The position numbers were made by a program, and so were the translations under genes. Of a DNA stretch of 64,000 nucleotides, positions 22,913-33,122 are shown in pieces. Each line of letters begins with the position of its first letter. The stretch's first letter is position 1. Source of the DNA: Cristatella mucedo (Eukaryota > Bryozoa > Phylactolaemata > Cristatellidae); the NCBI GenBank assembly GCA_009760855.2, contig WPIO01000118.1, forward strand, positions 1 through 64,000, written 5' to 3'. The notes beneath the pieces are model-generated. The model ran no database searches and was not told where the DNA came from. It saw only the letters and a program-made list of their open reading frames with translations.

Positions 22913-24391
22913 GAGGCACGACGCACGGGGTCTGGCTGGCGCTCGAAGCCATCGCCATTCTGGCCCCTTCCGGCTGCCATGCCTTCCGTCTCTCACTCGC
23001 CGAGACCGTGCTGTCTCCATCCAGCAGATCTCGAGCGGCGGTGCGTCGCCTCGTTTGACAATGTCGTCTGCTGAAGTCGTCGACTTGGCGACGGCCAGTC
23101 AGCTCACTTGAACAAGGCAAAGGCGTTGGCGGACTGGGCCTCTCTGTCGGCAGGGTCTGCTGCAAGAACCCTGAGCCCCCACGTGTCATGCCAGTGAAGC
23201 AGCTGAGCCAACCATCGATAGCATTCCAAGCCAGTTAAGCAAGCGCCCCAAACAACTCCTCGGGCATCGTTCGTTTTCTTTCGCCGCGGCCGCACAGCTC
23301 TGACTTGCGGGGAGCCAGCCGACGGCGTAGCTGCTGAAATTACCAGGCTCACACACCTCTGGGACCGAGGGAGCAAGCAGCAGCTACAAGGATGCACGTG
23401 CACGTCCAGGCTGCACGCTCGGCTCGCACGAGGCGGTGTCGGAGGCGGAGCTAAAAGAAACTCGCTTCGGCCGCCTTCTCTTTTCCCCCTAGAGGTTGGA
23501 TCCGGATGGGCTCCGAGGGCTTTCCCGAGGCGTAAGCTCCACGTCGGATATTTTTCGGCAGGTGCTACTCTACTGCGAGCTGGTGCTTCGGCTACCGGCT
23601 GCTTCGAGCTTGCCTCTTGATTGGCCGCCTGTACGGACGGCTCGGCGGTCACATTGAAGCTGCCCCGTCGGACGGTCTGACCTGTCGACGACGAAATGAC
23701 TTGATGCTCGACTGTATTGCCGGCTTGCTCTCAAGTGCTTGCGAGAAAGCCGTCCACCACGGTGCCGACCTGCAGGACCAAAGGTCCTCCGAGGTGGGCG
23801 AGGCGAGGTCGGCAGGCAGCTGGAACCGGCTCGTTACGTCCGGTCGGAGCTCGGCGCCGGCCGTTGTGGCCGCCCGCCTGCCCATTTCGACCCGCGAGCC
23901 ACCTTGCTCAGCGAATAGGCAGGCGAACCTTCCGGCTCCTGGCTTGCTAAGTCCGAGCACGATTGCGATTGTGCATGCACGCACTTCTTCGCACCCAAGC
24001 CAGCCTCGCGGCTGGCACAATCACGCTGATAACGTCGTATTTATTACACATCTTGAGCTCGAGCATGGCACGAGAGACAAGCGTTGAAAAGAAGCAGTAC
24101 TGCAAAATGCTCATTGGGACAGCAGCCCTGTTCTCGCCAGCTGTTCTCGACAAACAGTAGATAGGGAGCATCGTATCGCCTGCATCACTAGCAGGCCGCT
24201 TGTTGTTGCTACTAAACGGGAGCAGCACTGCTCGTCCAACCGCAACTGGGGCTACGCTAAAGTAGCTACGCGACAGCAGCCGAGCAGTGAAGCTCTTGGC
24301 GGGACGCCGGCCGCCAAGGCGTGGCATACCGGAAACGTGTATCGTCCTCTGCCACCGAAGGCATAGCTGCTTGTGCTTACGGTTAAATAAA
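22913..24391. other. GC-rich block downstream of the candidate stop (3' UTR or unresolved coding)
   Basis: Unlike its surroundings this ~1.2-1.4 kb is GC-rich with long overlapping open frames on both strands: 182 codons at 23104-23652 minus, 156 codons at 23617-24087 plus. On the plus strand, coding-looking pieces (SSAEVVDLATASQL, KALADWASLSAGSA, VAAEITRLTHLWDRG, RRNDLMLDCIAGLL) follow each other in changing frames. That is what a gene with several single-base indels would look like, but also what biased non-coding DNA can give. I do not assign a product. Confidence 0.4.
24386..24391 (+). promoter_or_regulatory. AATAAA polyadenylation signal candidate
   Basis: First clear AATAAA downstream of the PDZ gene stop. 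If used, the 3' UTR is about 1.5 kb. The hexamer can occur by chance. Confidence 0.35.
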
Positions 24392-25325
24392 CTAACACGT
24401 GACACACTTTTTTATCTTCTTCTTCTTCTTTGCCGCTGTGCACTTTCACAAGCGATCGTGGGAAAATAACGGAGCTAAAGCTTGCCGGCGTTCCCTGCTT
24501 GCTCATAAACCAAATGAAACCCAAGGACAGCCTGTGCGTGGGACCGTGTGCTGGTATTGTATATGCTTTTCCACTAACTTTCTTCAAATCAATGTTCAAA
24601 CCCTAGCTACCTTGCATAAACAGATTTGAGGGCGGGTGTGAGACATGTGAAGGCAGATAGTCTCTGGTGCCTATTTCAGGAAAGGAATTTCCTTAACCCA
24701 GAACATGGAAAAGACGTGGTCCTCCGCGTTTCTAAGTAAGCAAGCGTAACTGGCAATAACTTCGTAAGAGCCTAAAAACATCTTGAGCGCTTGCGGCCGT
24801 TGGTGATAATATTCCTTCAACCAGAAGGCAGCCCAGGCAGAAGCTCTTATTAAAGGAGCGGACAGCTGAAAGAGCTGTACAGCTGAACAGCTGAAAGAGC
24901 ACCTGGAATGGCTTAAAGGAACGGCACAGGCAGGGACAAAGTTGCTGCAGCAGTCTCGCTGTGATCTTATTTTAGAGTTAGGCTGGCTTTAAAGAAAACT
25001 CAGCAGCCAAAAGTGGCTCTAACTTGCAGCGAATATCAGCAGCCTCCCTCTCAAGAAACTGCTCGAAGCTACGGGCCGCAGGCGGCTCGTCAACCCTGAC
25101 CTTATGGCCAAGACTCAGGCAAGGCTTAGCAAACGACCAATCAAGGGTACGCCTTTTTCAATGCTTTGAAGTACGGCGGACGTCTCGACCGGCGGCGAAA
25201 TCATCGAAGCGTTTCACGACAGTCCCTGTTTAGGGGAACCAATGAGCTATTCACACACGAGTCAGATAGTAAGGCGGCGCGAGCTAAAAGCAACGGCGGA
25301 AGGTTAAATTTCATCATGCTTCCTT
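24392..25325. other. Intergenic, nothing recognised
   Basis: Only short frames. A local near-repeat of AGAGCTGTACAGCTGAACAG lies at 24.87 kb. No gene or repeat family identified. Confidence 0.5.
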
Positions 25326-25405
25326 TTAAAGCATATGTAAAGTGCCAAGAAAGAGCTTAAGTTCTCTGAGGTTGCTATACAAATACTTAATATCATTATT
25401 ATTAA
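25326..25405 (+). mobile_element. LINE-A/SINE2 3' tail fragment
   Basis: GTAAAGTGCCAAGAAAGAGC, TTCTCTGAGG, CTATACAAAT, then an ATT-rich tail. The CTATACAAAT variant is that of SINE2 copies, but no head is present. Confidence 0.65.
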
Positions 25406-25487
25406 AATTCGCCGAGAGGTGCATCGAGGAGTGCCATTTTCTACCCTCTAACAAAGGCAATTTTCCCATGAACGAAAGCGGCGGAAC

Positions 25488-25763
25488 GAGTAGGAAGCGA
25501 GACTTAGTCGAAGACTGACCGTGTAAACTTCCTTCAAAAAGGATGGCCGAAGAAGCAGAACAACAGAAGAACGACGGCAGAAGTAGGTAGGAAGCAAGAC
25601 TCCTCGTGTAAACCCGGCTTTAGTCTTGAACCGCCCCCTCCCAGTATTGACTACGTATACACCGACGACTCAAGTAGATAGGAAGCAGGACTCGCAGTGT
25701 AAATCCGCTTCTCAGTCTTGGACCGCCCCCTCCCAGTCTTGATGACGTATGCATCAAAGGCAG
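25488..25763. repeat. ~91-bp tandem repeat, about 2.5 copies
   Basis: Two adjacent units (25582-25672 and 25673-25763) share AGGAAGCARGACTC, GTGTAAAYCCG, AGTCTTG and ACCGCCCCCTCCCAGT. A partial, more diverged unit precedes them at 25488-25533. No coding sense. Confidence 0.75.
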
Positions 25764-25848
25764 AGGCAGGACAAAATCAAGACTTGCCGTGAAAACGCGG
25801 CTTGAACCTTTTGAAAACCGGACTTTTGAAGACTGGCTTCCGTTTGCC

Positions 25849-25952
25849 TATAATAATAATAATAATAATACACTTGATAAAGCGCCCTCAGAGAACTCAA
25901 TCTCTCTCTAGGCGCTTTACATTTGCTGCAAAGGGAAATGCCTAGACGGCTG
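25849..25952 (-). mobile_element. LINE-A 3' tail fragment
   Basis: (AAT)n tail plus about 90 bp of antisense family end (CACTTGATAAAGCGCCCTC, TCTCTCTAGGCGCTTTAC). Very close to the full element, hence a young but extremely truncated copy. Confidence 0.85.
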
Positions 25953-26032
25953 CTACCGAAAAGAATCTAGCTCCGACAAATTCGGCTTAGCGCGGTTTCC
26001 CGTTCAGTATACCGGCCTCCACTTCAAGCAAT

Positions 26033-26300
26033 TAATAATAATAATAATACATTTGTATAGTGCCCTCGCAGAACTTAATCTCTTGTTTGGCACCTTACAT
26101 TTGCTTTAGAAGAAGTATTATCAAATGGTTTTCGGTAGCACGCACAATATCAACAAGCATAAATGTTTAGAGGTGACAAGCGCAGGGTCAACATGTAAAT
26201 ACCATTAGTGGCAGCACAATGTCAGCACGCGTAAGCTCACAAAGAACGAATCACAAAGAGTCACTGAATGCTTTGATAAACATGTTCACTTTTTTTGCTT
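26033..26300 (-). mobile_element. LINE-A 3' UTR fragment, older subfamily
   Basis: AAT tail, TTTGTATAGTGCCCTCGCAG, then 3' UTR blocks (GAGGTGACAAGCGCAGGGTC). Its TTTGTATAG variant groups it with the 57.7-kb copy rather than the young element. Confidence 0.8.
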
Positions 26301-26308
26301 CTTTTTTA

Positions 26309-26906
26309 ATAATAATAATAATAATTCACTTGATAAAGCACCCTCAGAGAACTTAATCTCTCTCTAGGCGCTTTACATTTGCTGTAAAGTGAAATGCAAT
26401 TGAACGGTAAGTAAAATCATGCTTGAAAAACAAACGAAATGAATAATATGGTTAGGGGTGACATGCACAGGGTCAGCATGCAAATGTGGTTAGTGGCAGC
26501 ATGCACAGTGTCACCACGCATAAGCACATCAAGGACGAATCACAGGGACCCACTAAATGCTGTCCTAAATAGGTGTGTTTTTAGGTTCCTTTTAAATGCG
26601 GTCAGGTCAGAGGATGTTCTGATGCAGGTCGGGAGGGAGTTCCAGGCTTTGGGAGCATATGAACTAAATGCACGGTCTCCAAAGGATTTAAGGTTTGTAT
26701 GAGGTATTTCTAGACTGTTGGATTCCGAAAAGCGGGTGGTACGATGCTTGGCCTGATGGGGGAGTATATCTGACAGATAGGCTGGAGCCATAGAATGGAG
26801 GGACCTAAAAGTGAGCGACAAAACCTTGAAGTCAATCCGTTGCTTGACTGGTAGCCAGTGCAGGTCGGCGAGAAGTGGAGTAATGTGGCAACTGCGACGC
26901 TCACGA
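26309..26906 (-). mobile_element. LINE-A fragment, 3' UTR plus RT C-terminus
   Basis: AAT tail, full 3' UTR and an intact antisense C-terminal frame (26540-26821) reading SFGDRAFSSYAPKAWNSLPT and ending KTHLFRTAFSGSL. This copy shows the ORF end that the full-length element has lost by frameshift. It stops abruptly at 26906 in AT-rich DNA. Confidence 0.88.
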
Positions 26907-26951
26907 CATAAATATATTTTTAGATATTTTTATTCATATATTCATATTTTT

Positions 26952-27164
26952 AAATGTCAAGTCAGCGGATGTCGTGACGTCAGTCGGGAGTGGTTCCAGG
27001 CTTTGGGAGCAGAAAAACTGAAGGCACGGTCTTCAAAGGATTTGAGGTTCCTACGGGACACAGCTAATCAATTTGATTAAAAAAAAAAGCGGGCGTTACT
27101 GTGCCTGACCTGGTCTCGTGGGGAAGAAGTTCTGATAGGTAAGCTGTAGCCATAGAATGAAGGT
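26952..27164 (-). mobile_element. LINE-A fragment, part 1 (split by SINE1)
   Basis: Diverged antisense C-terminal coding end (GGTTCCAGGCTTTGGGAGCA, GGTCTTCAAAGGATTTGAGG) up to ATAGAATGAAGG, where SINE1 interrupts it. It resumes at 27285. Confidence 0.75.
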
Positions 27165-27284
27165 ACGTTAGGTTGTGGGTTCGAATCCTGCAGTTGAACT
27201 ATCCGTTGTTGCCAACTGCAAGCGGTGGCGATAGCCGATAAGGCTTTTCTGCCGCTATACAAACGAGGCTGTTAAGTCCGCTAA
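27165..27284 (+). mobile_element. SINE1 copy nested in LINE-A, head truncated
   Basis: Starts at TAGGTTGTGGGTTCGAATCC (B box), then CAAGCGGTGGCGATAGCCG, GGCTTTTCTGCCGCTATAC and GAGGCTGTTAAGTC. It interrupts a LINE-A copy, as at 9.1 kb. Confidence 0.82.
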
Positions 27285-27410
27285 AATTTAGTGACAAAAC
27301 CTTGAAGTCGATAGGCTGCTTCACTGGGAGCCTGTGTAGGTCTCTAGAAGGTGTTACGAACGCTCGCTGTGCGGCTTCCACGTCTAGTCAAAACTAGGCC
27401 GCAAACGCAC
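27285..27410 (-). mobile_element. LINE-A fragment, part 2
   Basis: Resumes with AGTGACAAAACCTTGAAGTC and continues antisense with strong divergence until ~27.4 kb. Confidence 0.7.
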
Positions 27411-28202
27411 CGCTCGTAACGGCATTCGTCTCAGCCGATGCGCGACGAATTCCGGCGCCGCCTGAGTAGTGCGGCTATCTATGTAAAGGTGCTGCACCGA
27501 TGCATGCGGGTACAGCGAGAGTAGCACGGCAGCGACGACGAGTGCTCATGCCGTAGCGCTTCTAGTCCGTATCCGTACTGCAGACAAGTCTATGCGAGAG
27601 CAGCGGGCGGGATACAGGCGTTCAACAGAGCGGTTACGACGTACACCAATGGCTCCGTGGCGCCTAGAGCTCGAATCAGCTCCTACGTCAATGCACCGAG
27701 TCTCTCTAATCCTGAATGCGCGCCTATCTCGTGGCGCCGGCTTTTTATACGGCCTCGGCAATAAACTATCGTACGATCGCGTAATCGCGAATAATATTTA
27801 TCCGCTATATCTGGCTGGTTTAGCCGGTGCCACCACTTAAGCGACAAGAGACGCAAACGCGTCATGCATTGCTAACAAGCCGCGTGTTTGCAGAATGGGT
27901 TAGTGATTGCCAAGCGCCGTGTAGGTATAACTAAGTCCTAAATGTCTGTATATATGTATTTATTGAATTATTTCCGCGATGCTTACTGCTGGCATACTTG
28001 GCTAGCCGGCCTTCATCAATCCCACACTTTCACTGCCTGTTTTTGAATTATACCTAGCAGTTGTATCTTATAGATGCCATACCTTGGATTACAATGAACC
28101 GATGAATTTAAAATTGGCAAAGTGTGATTGTTTGTGCTTACACACTATTCCAGCTGTCCCTCGCGAACACTATATTAGTAGTTATACTTACTTTAAGCTA
28201 GA
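27411..28202. other. CpG-rich stretch followed by AT-rich DNA
   Basis: CpG-rich from 27.4 to 27.85 kb, with a TATA-like TTTTTATAC (27742-27750) and an AATAAA at 27760-27765. This could be promoter-like or LTR-like, but no repeat partner or gene was seen. The remainder is featureless. Confidence 0.35.
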
Positions 28203-28262
28203 AGTGTGATGAGGTAACTGTGACGCTCACGACAGGCAAGCCCAGCTGCAGAGCCAATTCGT
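28203..28262 (-). mobile_element. LINE-A short fragment
   Basis: About 60 bp matching antisense RT (TGACGCTCACGACAGGCAAG, CAGCTGCAGAG). Isolated. Confidence 0.55.
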
Positions 28263-28531
28263 TGCTCAAGCTCTTAAGAGTCACTTCCTCGCGGGACAAA
28301 TTCAGGGGTGGGGATTAATTCAAACTTATCTGTCTACCGAGATGAAAGATTTAAATTCCTTGCCTCCATCTATAACTTTGGCCCGTATCGGTTCCCTTTC
28401 AATGGCTACTAGTAGTGTACTTTCGGTCATTCACTCACTCGCTCTTTGGTAGTTTCGGGATGCATTACAGGCGCCTGAGACCCGCGGGCTTTCTATTTAA
28501 AAAGGCTTGTACGCCCTAATACTTGAAGAAC

Positions 28532-28692
28532 GTGATGGCACACCAGGTAAGGCGGCTGCTTTCACGACATTGGTCCCGAGGTCGTGGGTTCGATTCCTGC
28601 GGTGGGCGATTCTGTATCACCACTGCAAGCGGTTGTGATAGCCGTAGAGACTCTTCTGTCGCTATACAAAAAGAGGCTGTTTAATCAGCTAG
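28532..28692 (+). mobile_element. SINE1 copy, near full length
   Basis: GTGATGGCACACCAGGTAAG head, CACGACATTGG/CCGAGGTCGTG stem with two mismatches, B box GGTTCGATTCC, body and end block GAGGCTGTTTAATCAGCT. Confidence 0.85.
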
Positions 28693-29879
28693 CTATATAT
28701 TTATTTAACGCTCGGGCTGTCGCCCGTGGTATTGCGGTGCCATGCGGGGCAACATGCGAGTTGTTAAGCGATCATCGAAAATTCAATGAACGATGATGCA
28801 GACTCCTCCGGGCTTACTTCTGAATGCGTCCGTCGCTTTGATTCGGACGTGCACACTACCTCCGTCTAAATGAGCAGGCCCGCCTGAGCGGCATACGCGC
28901 GAGTCGCCCACACAGCTTCGCACATTACATTAGCACAGCTGCACAGTCAGCACTGCGGCGGCGAAGCGGCACCGTGGAGCCGCCGCAGTGCTGACTTCAA
29001 AACCACTCCGAACGCCCGCCTGCGCCTCAGCTGAAGGACTGGAGTTCGCTTCTCGCTGAGTGAGGGACGCGCGAGCCCATTCGCGTCTCGAGCAGCACCG
29101 CCGATCGCCAGCGAGCAGCACGGGACCTGTGACGTCTGCTGCGGGGGGGGGGGCCCCGACGTTGCTCCTCCGCGAGCATTGTGTGAGCAGGGACCGCTGC
29201 GACGAGAGCGCAGACGAAGGTGGCGGCGCGTCCTTTCGAGAGCCGCCGCCTCCTCGACCGACAATTCGGCGTCCGATTATTCAGATAATTTAGGGCCGCC
29301 GCACGCTTGCGGGCACCTGCGCTCGATGAGGATATTATTTACTTTGTTGTTAATATAAAGAACTTCGCAGAAGTGGTTTCAGTGTGCGCATTTTTTAGTA
29401 CGGCCGTCAGAGATGTCGTTTCAGGACTTCGGGACCAAAGTTTTCCCAGTTCAGTGACGGCCAGACTAGTTACGTGGCCTACTAGTTAGCGTCTTTCCTT
29501 CGAAGAGGGTTTTTTAAGCACAGTCGTGCGCTTCCGCTACTTTAACGAGTGAGGGCGACGACCAGCCGCAGTTCTGCGCCACACTTCCGCCGCGCATGGG
29601 GGGGACAATCATGATAAGCATGCAGATTATGAGGCTCACGTGCCAGACCGTCTTTCTTCACTGTTTACTGCTTATAAAATCAAGCGCATAAGTGCCAATA
29701 CCATAACCAAGTGCCCATAATTCCGGTGGAAAACTAGCTGCCATAGGAACTGTCAGTACTTCTGAGAAAGTAGCAGCATTTCGAGGTAAAACTTAGTAAG
29801 GCAAACCAATGGACTCGCTCGTTGACGAAAAGAACTTGAGGTGAATTTCCGTGCCAACGTTGCAAGCGTCGAGTATTTT
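28693..29879. other. CpG-rich intergenic DNA without assignable gene
   Basis: From 28.85 to 29.3 kb the DNA is GC- and CpG-rich with overlapping open frames on both strands (105 codons minus, 77 plus), a short palindromic repeat GCCGC(A)GTGCTGA around 28.95-28.99 kb and a G8 run. No domain or splice-consistent exon. It may be a promoter or island-like region. Confidence 0.4.
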
Positions 29880-29960
29880 TCACTGTAATGTATTTCCGTC
29901 TGTAACTCCACAAAGCCACAAAGATTATGCGGGTGTTAATCTGGAGAGTTTATTCTGAAT
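29880..29960 (-). mobile_element. LINE-B 3' end fragment
   Basis: GTAATGTATTTCCGTCTGTAA, CTCCACAAAGCCACAAAGAT, GGTGTTAATCTGGAGAGTTT: the antisense family end with the TTACA-type tail reduced to one unit. Confidence 0.75.
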
Positions 29961-30567
29961 CTGAAGGGCTCTTTAGCCCACCTAAAAAGTGGCGACACCT
30001 CGGTTTGAAGCTGTACCCCGGGAACACCTGTCGACCTCATCCAAAAATGACCTGGTGTCTTTATTTGGTTAGTCTGAAGATAGAAAACTGACTTCGCATG
30101 GCCTAGAAGTATCTTGAGCCCGAACTAAATTAAATTACCTCTCTGACGCCTCTACAATAACGACCAACTCCTTCGAAGAAAATAGTCTATAGAAAAATTG
30201 TCCTGATCGGAAACCGACCCTAAACGTGCACATCAAAGATGCTTCGTTCCAGAAGCCTTTTAGCCACCTCTAAAAACGAGTGCTCGCACCCCTCAGAGCG
30301 AGCATCTTGACGCCGCTAGCAGAAGTTGAGCCCCCGCCATGCCCCTTGAGGCGTGCTCCTCTCCTTTCAAGGGCCTTCGCTGGCCGTGCGGTAGCCACCC
30401 GATGGGCTAACACGCTTCCGAGGGCTAAAGGGCGTATCCTCAGCGGCACGCCGTACAGTGGGTCATTTTCCGGTTGCCTCTCGGAGGAGCTAAGGCGGCC
30501 CCCAAAGTCATGGGCGGTCAGGGTTTCTGTATGAGTAGGCGATGCCTCGCAATATTGAGGGGCACGG
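29961..30567. other. Intergenic, unassigned GC-rich 100-codon minus frame
   Basis: An open minus-strand frame at 30270-30572 is Arg/Ala/Gly-rich and shows no recognisable motif. It overlaps an 84-codon plus frame. I do not call a gene. Confidence 0.3.
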
Positions 30568-30832
30568 GACAACTACTCTCCTACTGCCGACTATGGCACA
30601 TCCTTTTCAGCGGTCCTGAGCTGCTACGTCTATGCTACTCACTATCTCAACTGCTCTCCTAACTCTGCTATGCTTCCCACTTTTTCTTTGTTGCGTGAGA
30701 CGAAGTCTGTTGGCTACCGAATGCGTACCGAAAGCCGCTAAGGCTGTGAGTGCGCTATACAAAACTCTCCTGCGTAACACCCACATGGTCTTTATGACTG
30801 TGGAGTTACAGACGGAGATACATTACATTACA
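30568..30832 (+). mobile_element. LINE-B 3' end
   Basis: Near-copy of the 15.7-kb element end: CTACTGCCGACTATGGCACA, CTTTTTCTTTGTTGCGTGAG, GTCTTTATGACTGTGGAG, tail CATTACATTACA. 5'-truncated. Confidence 0.85.
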
Positions 30833-31059
30833 AGATCAAGGACTTCCCATCGAAATCTGTACGGAAAAGCTCCAAATAATTTTTCTAATTATAGTCATTT
30901 TAACTGATAGTTAATTCCTATAAAAAAATTGGAAAGCCTCTAGCTCCCGCGCCAAAGGCACGCCACCCGGAAGTCTCACGAGACATACGAAAAAAGAACC
31001 GCCTACACCCTCCTTCTCAATGTCTTGGCGGGCCTGAAGCATCTCGCCGAATGCTAGTT

Positions 31060-31282
31060 ATAGTTTATAATTAGATACTTTGGTGGCGAGTTACGTCAGC
31101 TTTGGCGGCTGTCGGCTCGGTTGTTTTTGGCCATTGCCATGACCGGCTCTCCTCTTTGGCACACCCAGCTGATAAACCAGAGGAGAGCCGGTCATCGCAA
31201 CGGCCAAACACAACCAAGCCGACAGCCGCCAAAGCTGAAACAACCCGCCACCCGGCACCGAAGTATCTAATTATAAACTATA
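31060..31282. mobile_element. Foldback (long inverted repeat) element, MITE-like
   Basis: Two arms of roughly 100 bp are reverse complements: left from TATAGTTTATAATTAGATAC through TTTGGCGGCTGTCGGCT and GACCGGCTCTCCTCT, right the same in reverse, with a short loop near 31166-31180. A few mismatches and small indels separate the arms. There is no coding sequence. It resembles a non-autonomous foldback transposon; no clear target-site duplication was visible. Confidence 0.8.
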
Positions 31283-31393
31283 CATTCCCGTGATTTAAAC
31301 ATCACAGCGACACACCGGGGCAGCCTAACCAAAAAAAAGTACACGACATAGCGCAGCATTACTAAAAGCAACCAGCATCTCACATGCCGTCCG

Positions 31394-31801
31394 TTAATGC
31401 AGGACGTAATCGGCGAACACAGCCGGCCGTTGCACGGTCCGCTTAGGATGAATAACAACCGGCTGGTTTACGTTATCGATGCGTTCAGTATTAGCAGCAT
31501 CAGGGACTGGTCCAAGTAGACCAGCTGCTATCCCCGGCACAGCGCGCACGTCAGCAACGTGCCGGCGCATCCCGTCTATTTGAATGCCGACTCCAACTCG
31601 TGCCAAGTTAATGTGAGCTGAGTCGTGAGCCTTTCGCAGCCGCGACGCGTCCTCTACGATGCTACCTCCAATTTCTAAACGTACCACCGTGGCAATACTA
31701 CTCGCGTTGTACCAAAAAGCCCCAATAGTCGTGGGTGGTACTGACCAGACGCCAGTGCCGGGGTCCCCAGCAAAGACGCGGCGATACACTTCCTCCACCA
31801 T
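31394..31801 (-). CDS. Unrecognised 135-residue ORF
   Basis: Intact single-exon minus-strand frame. A TAA two codons before the ATG fixes the start; stop TAA at the low end. Codons follow a clear RNY pattern, unlike the other two frames, which are full of stops. Sequence landmarks are FAGDPGTGVWSVPPTTIGAF, VVRLEIGGSIVEDASRLRK, HINLARVGVGIQIDGMRRHV and a C-terminal PVVIHPKRTVQRPAVFADY. There is no signal peptide, membrane helix or coiled coil. I do not recognise the family. Lying 110 bp from a foldback element, it might be a relic of a larger mobile element or of an integrated virus, or a small host gene; the sequence does not decide. Confidence 0.5.
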   Translation of the reverse strand: MVEEVYRRVFAGDPGTGVWSVPPTTIGAFWYNASSIATVVRLEIGGSIVEDASRLRKAHDSAHINLARVGVGIQIDGMRRHVADVRAVPGIAAGLLGPVPDAANTERIDNVNQPVVIHPKRTVQRPAVFADYVLH

Positions 31802-32162
31802 CTCTTAAGACGTTAACACTGTCTAATTCCAGCTCCGCCGGGTCTTATTCGCCGGGCGTTTTTAGCTATTGCAATAACAAATTTGTCGCTTAAAAATTGA
31901 CGATAGCCCTAGGGCAACCGATCCTGAACGTCCACGCCTAATGCACGCGGCGCTAGCTTTCTTTTTGGCCGTTGTAATAACAAGAAGTGACGAATTCCAT
32001 CCAGCGGAACGCCTCCGGAACCGGCGCACCGTCCGACAAGCTTCTCGAAAACTCTTCTACGCTCGTAAGTCCCCCTCCCCAAGAAACTGGCAGTCGCCCT
32101 CTGAAGAGGGGCACTGAGGGGGCATTGTTGGCGAAAGGGGGCTTGAACAGCTGAAACTTCCA
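31802..32162. other. Intergenic, upstream of the unrecognised ORF
   Basis: Contains two similar words, TTGCAATAACAA and TTGTAATAACAAG, ~110 bp apart. Otherwise nothing recognised. Confidence 0.4.
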
Positions 32163-32325
32163 GGCCGCGATAGCCCAGTAGGTACGGTGGCTAGCTCTTC
32201 AAGACCGACCGACGTCGTGGGTTCGAATCCTGCAGTCGGCAATCCTAAATTGCCAACTGCAAGCGGTGGTGAAAGCCGTCATGGCTCCTCTGCTGCTGCC
32301 ATACAAATGAGGCTGTTAAGTCAGC
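32163..32325 (+). mobile_element. SINE1 copy, near full length, variant head
   Basis: Head CGATAGCCCAGTAGGTACGG, then GACCGACGTCGTGGGTTCGA with B box GGTTCGAATCC, body GCAAGCGGTGGTGAAAGCCG and end GAGGCTGTTAAGTCAGCT. The anticodon-region palindrome differs from the 9.1 and 37.0 kb copies, which suggests a subfamily. Confidence 0.82.
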
Positions 32326-33034
32326 TAAGATGTTCAGCTTCAGCCAGAGCATGACTGCCGAAATAGTATTACCGGCTCCTAAACTATAATTACTGGGAAC
32401 CGGTTGTGTTATAATCCATGATTAGGCTACACAATAGCTTACGCAATGTAATAAGCGAGTCAAGGTGCCATAGCATCTGTGCCAAGTGGCCGTTGCGCCC
32501 GAGGCATTGACGCAGGCCGGGAGTTACGCTCGAGGCATTGGGCGGGTAGTCCGGCCGTGCTCTGGCGCCGTACGAGTTTTCGCAGGTACGGCCGATGCTG
32601 CATACCTTTAAACCTCCGTCACTGTCGAATAAACGTCTCTATGCTATGATTATGAACGCGCTATCTTGCGCTATGGGCTCTCTTCATTGCTACAGCGTTC
32701 CGCTACAAGCGGCAGACCTACGCGCATTGTTGCTGCACTTGCAAGCCGCTAGCCGTGCTTCAGGGCTCAGCCGATATTTGGCGCGCACGTCGGCAAGGAC
32801 TGGCATATCGTTGAGAGCTCTGAATTTGCGTCAGAAGGACAGCCCAGCCCCGCGCCCTTTATTCGCACCTATGGAGGTGGGAGCTTAAAAGTTATTCCTC
32901 CATAGCCTTCTACCAATGACCTCGCCCGCTGTCTCTCACTACGGGTATTGCGTAACGGCACGTCGCTAGTAGTTAGCTAGGAGGCGCGCATAGCAACCAT
33001 CTCTACCTCAACGAAAAAAAACTAAAAATACATA
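32326..33034. other. Intergenic, one unassigned 97-codon frame
   Basis: A plus frame at 32595-32888 (MLHTFKPPSLSNKRLYAMIM...) ends just before a TATGGAGG repeat pair. No domain recognised, so not called as a gene. Confidence 0.35.
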
Positions 33035-33122
33035 ATTCATTTGTATAGCGCATTAAGAGACCTTACTCTCTTCAGACGCTGAAACTTCAGTCGGGCGAGC
33101 ACTTAACCGCTGTGCCAAACCA
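33035..33122 (-). mobile_element. SINE2 copy, diverged
   Basis: Antisense order: tail-like ATTCATTTGTATAGCGC, GAGACCTTACTCTC, then the head (GGCGAGCACTTAACCGCTGTG, CCAAACCA), matching the head of the 56.3-kb copy in reverse complement. The middle is deleted. Confidence 0.65.
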
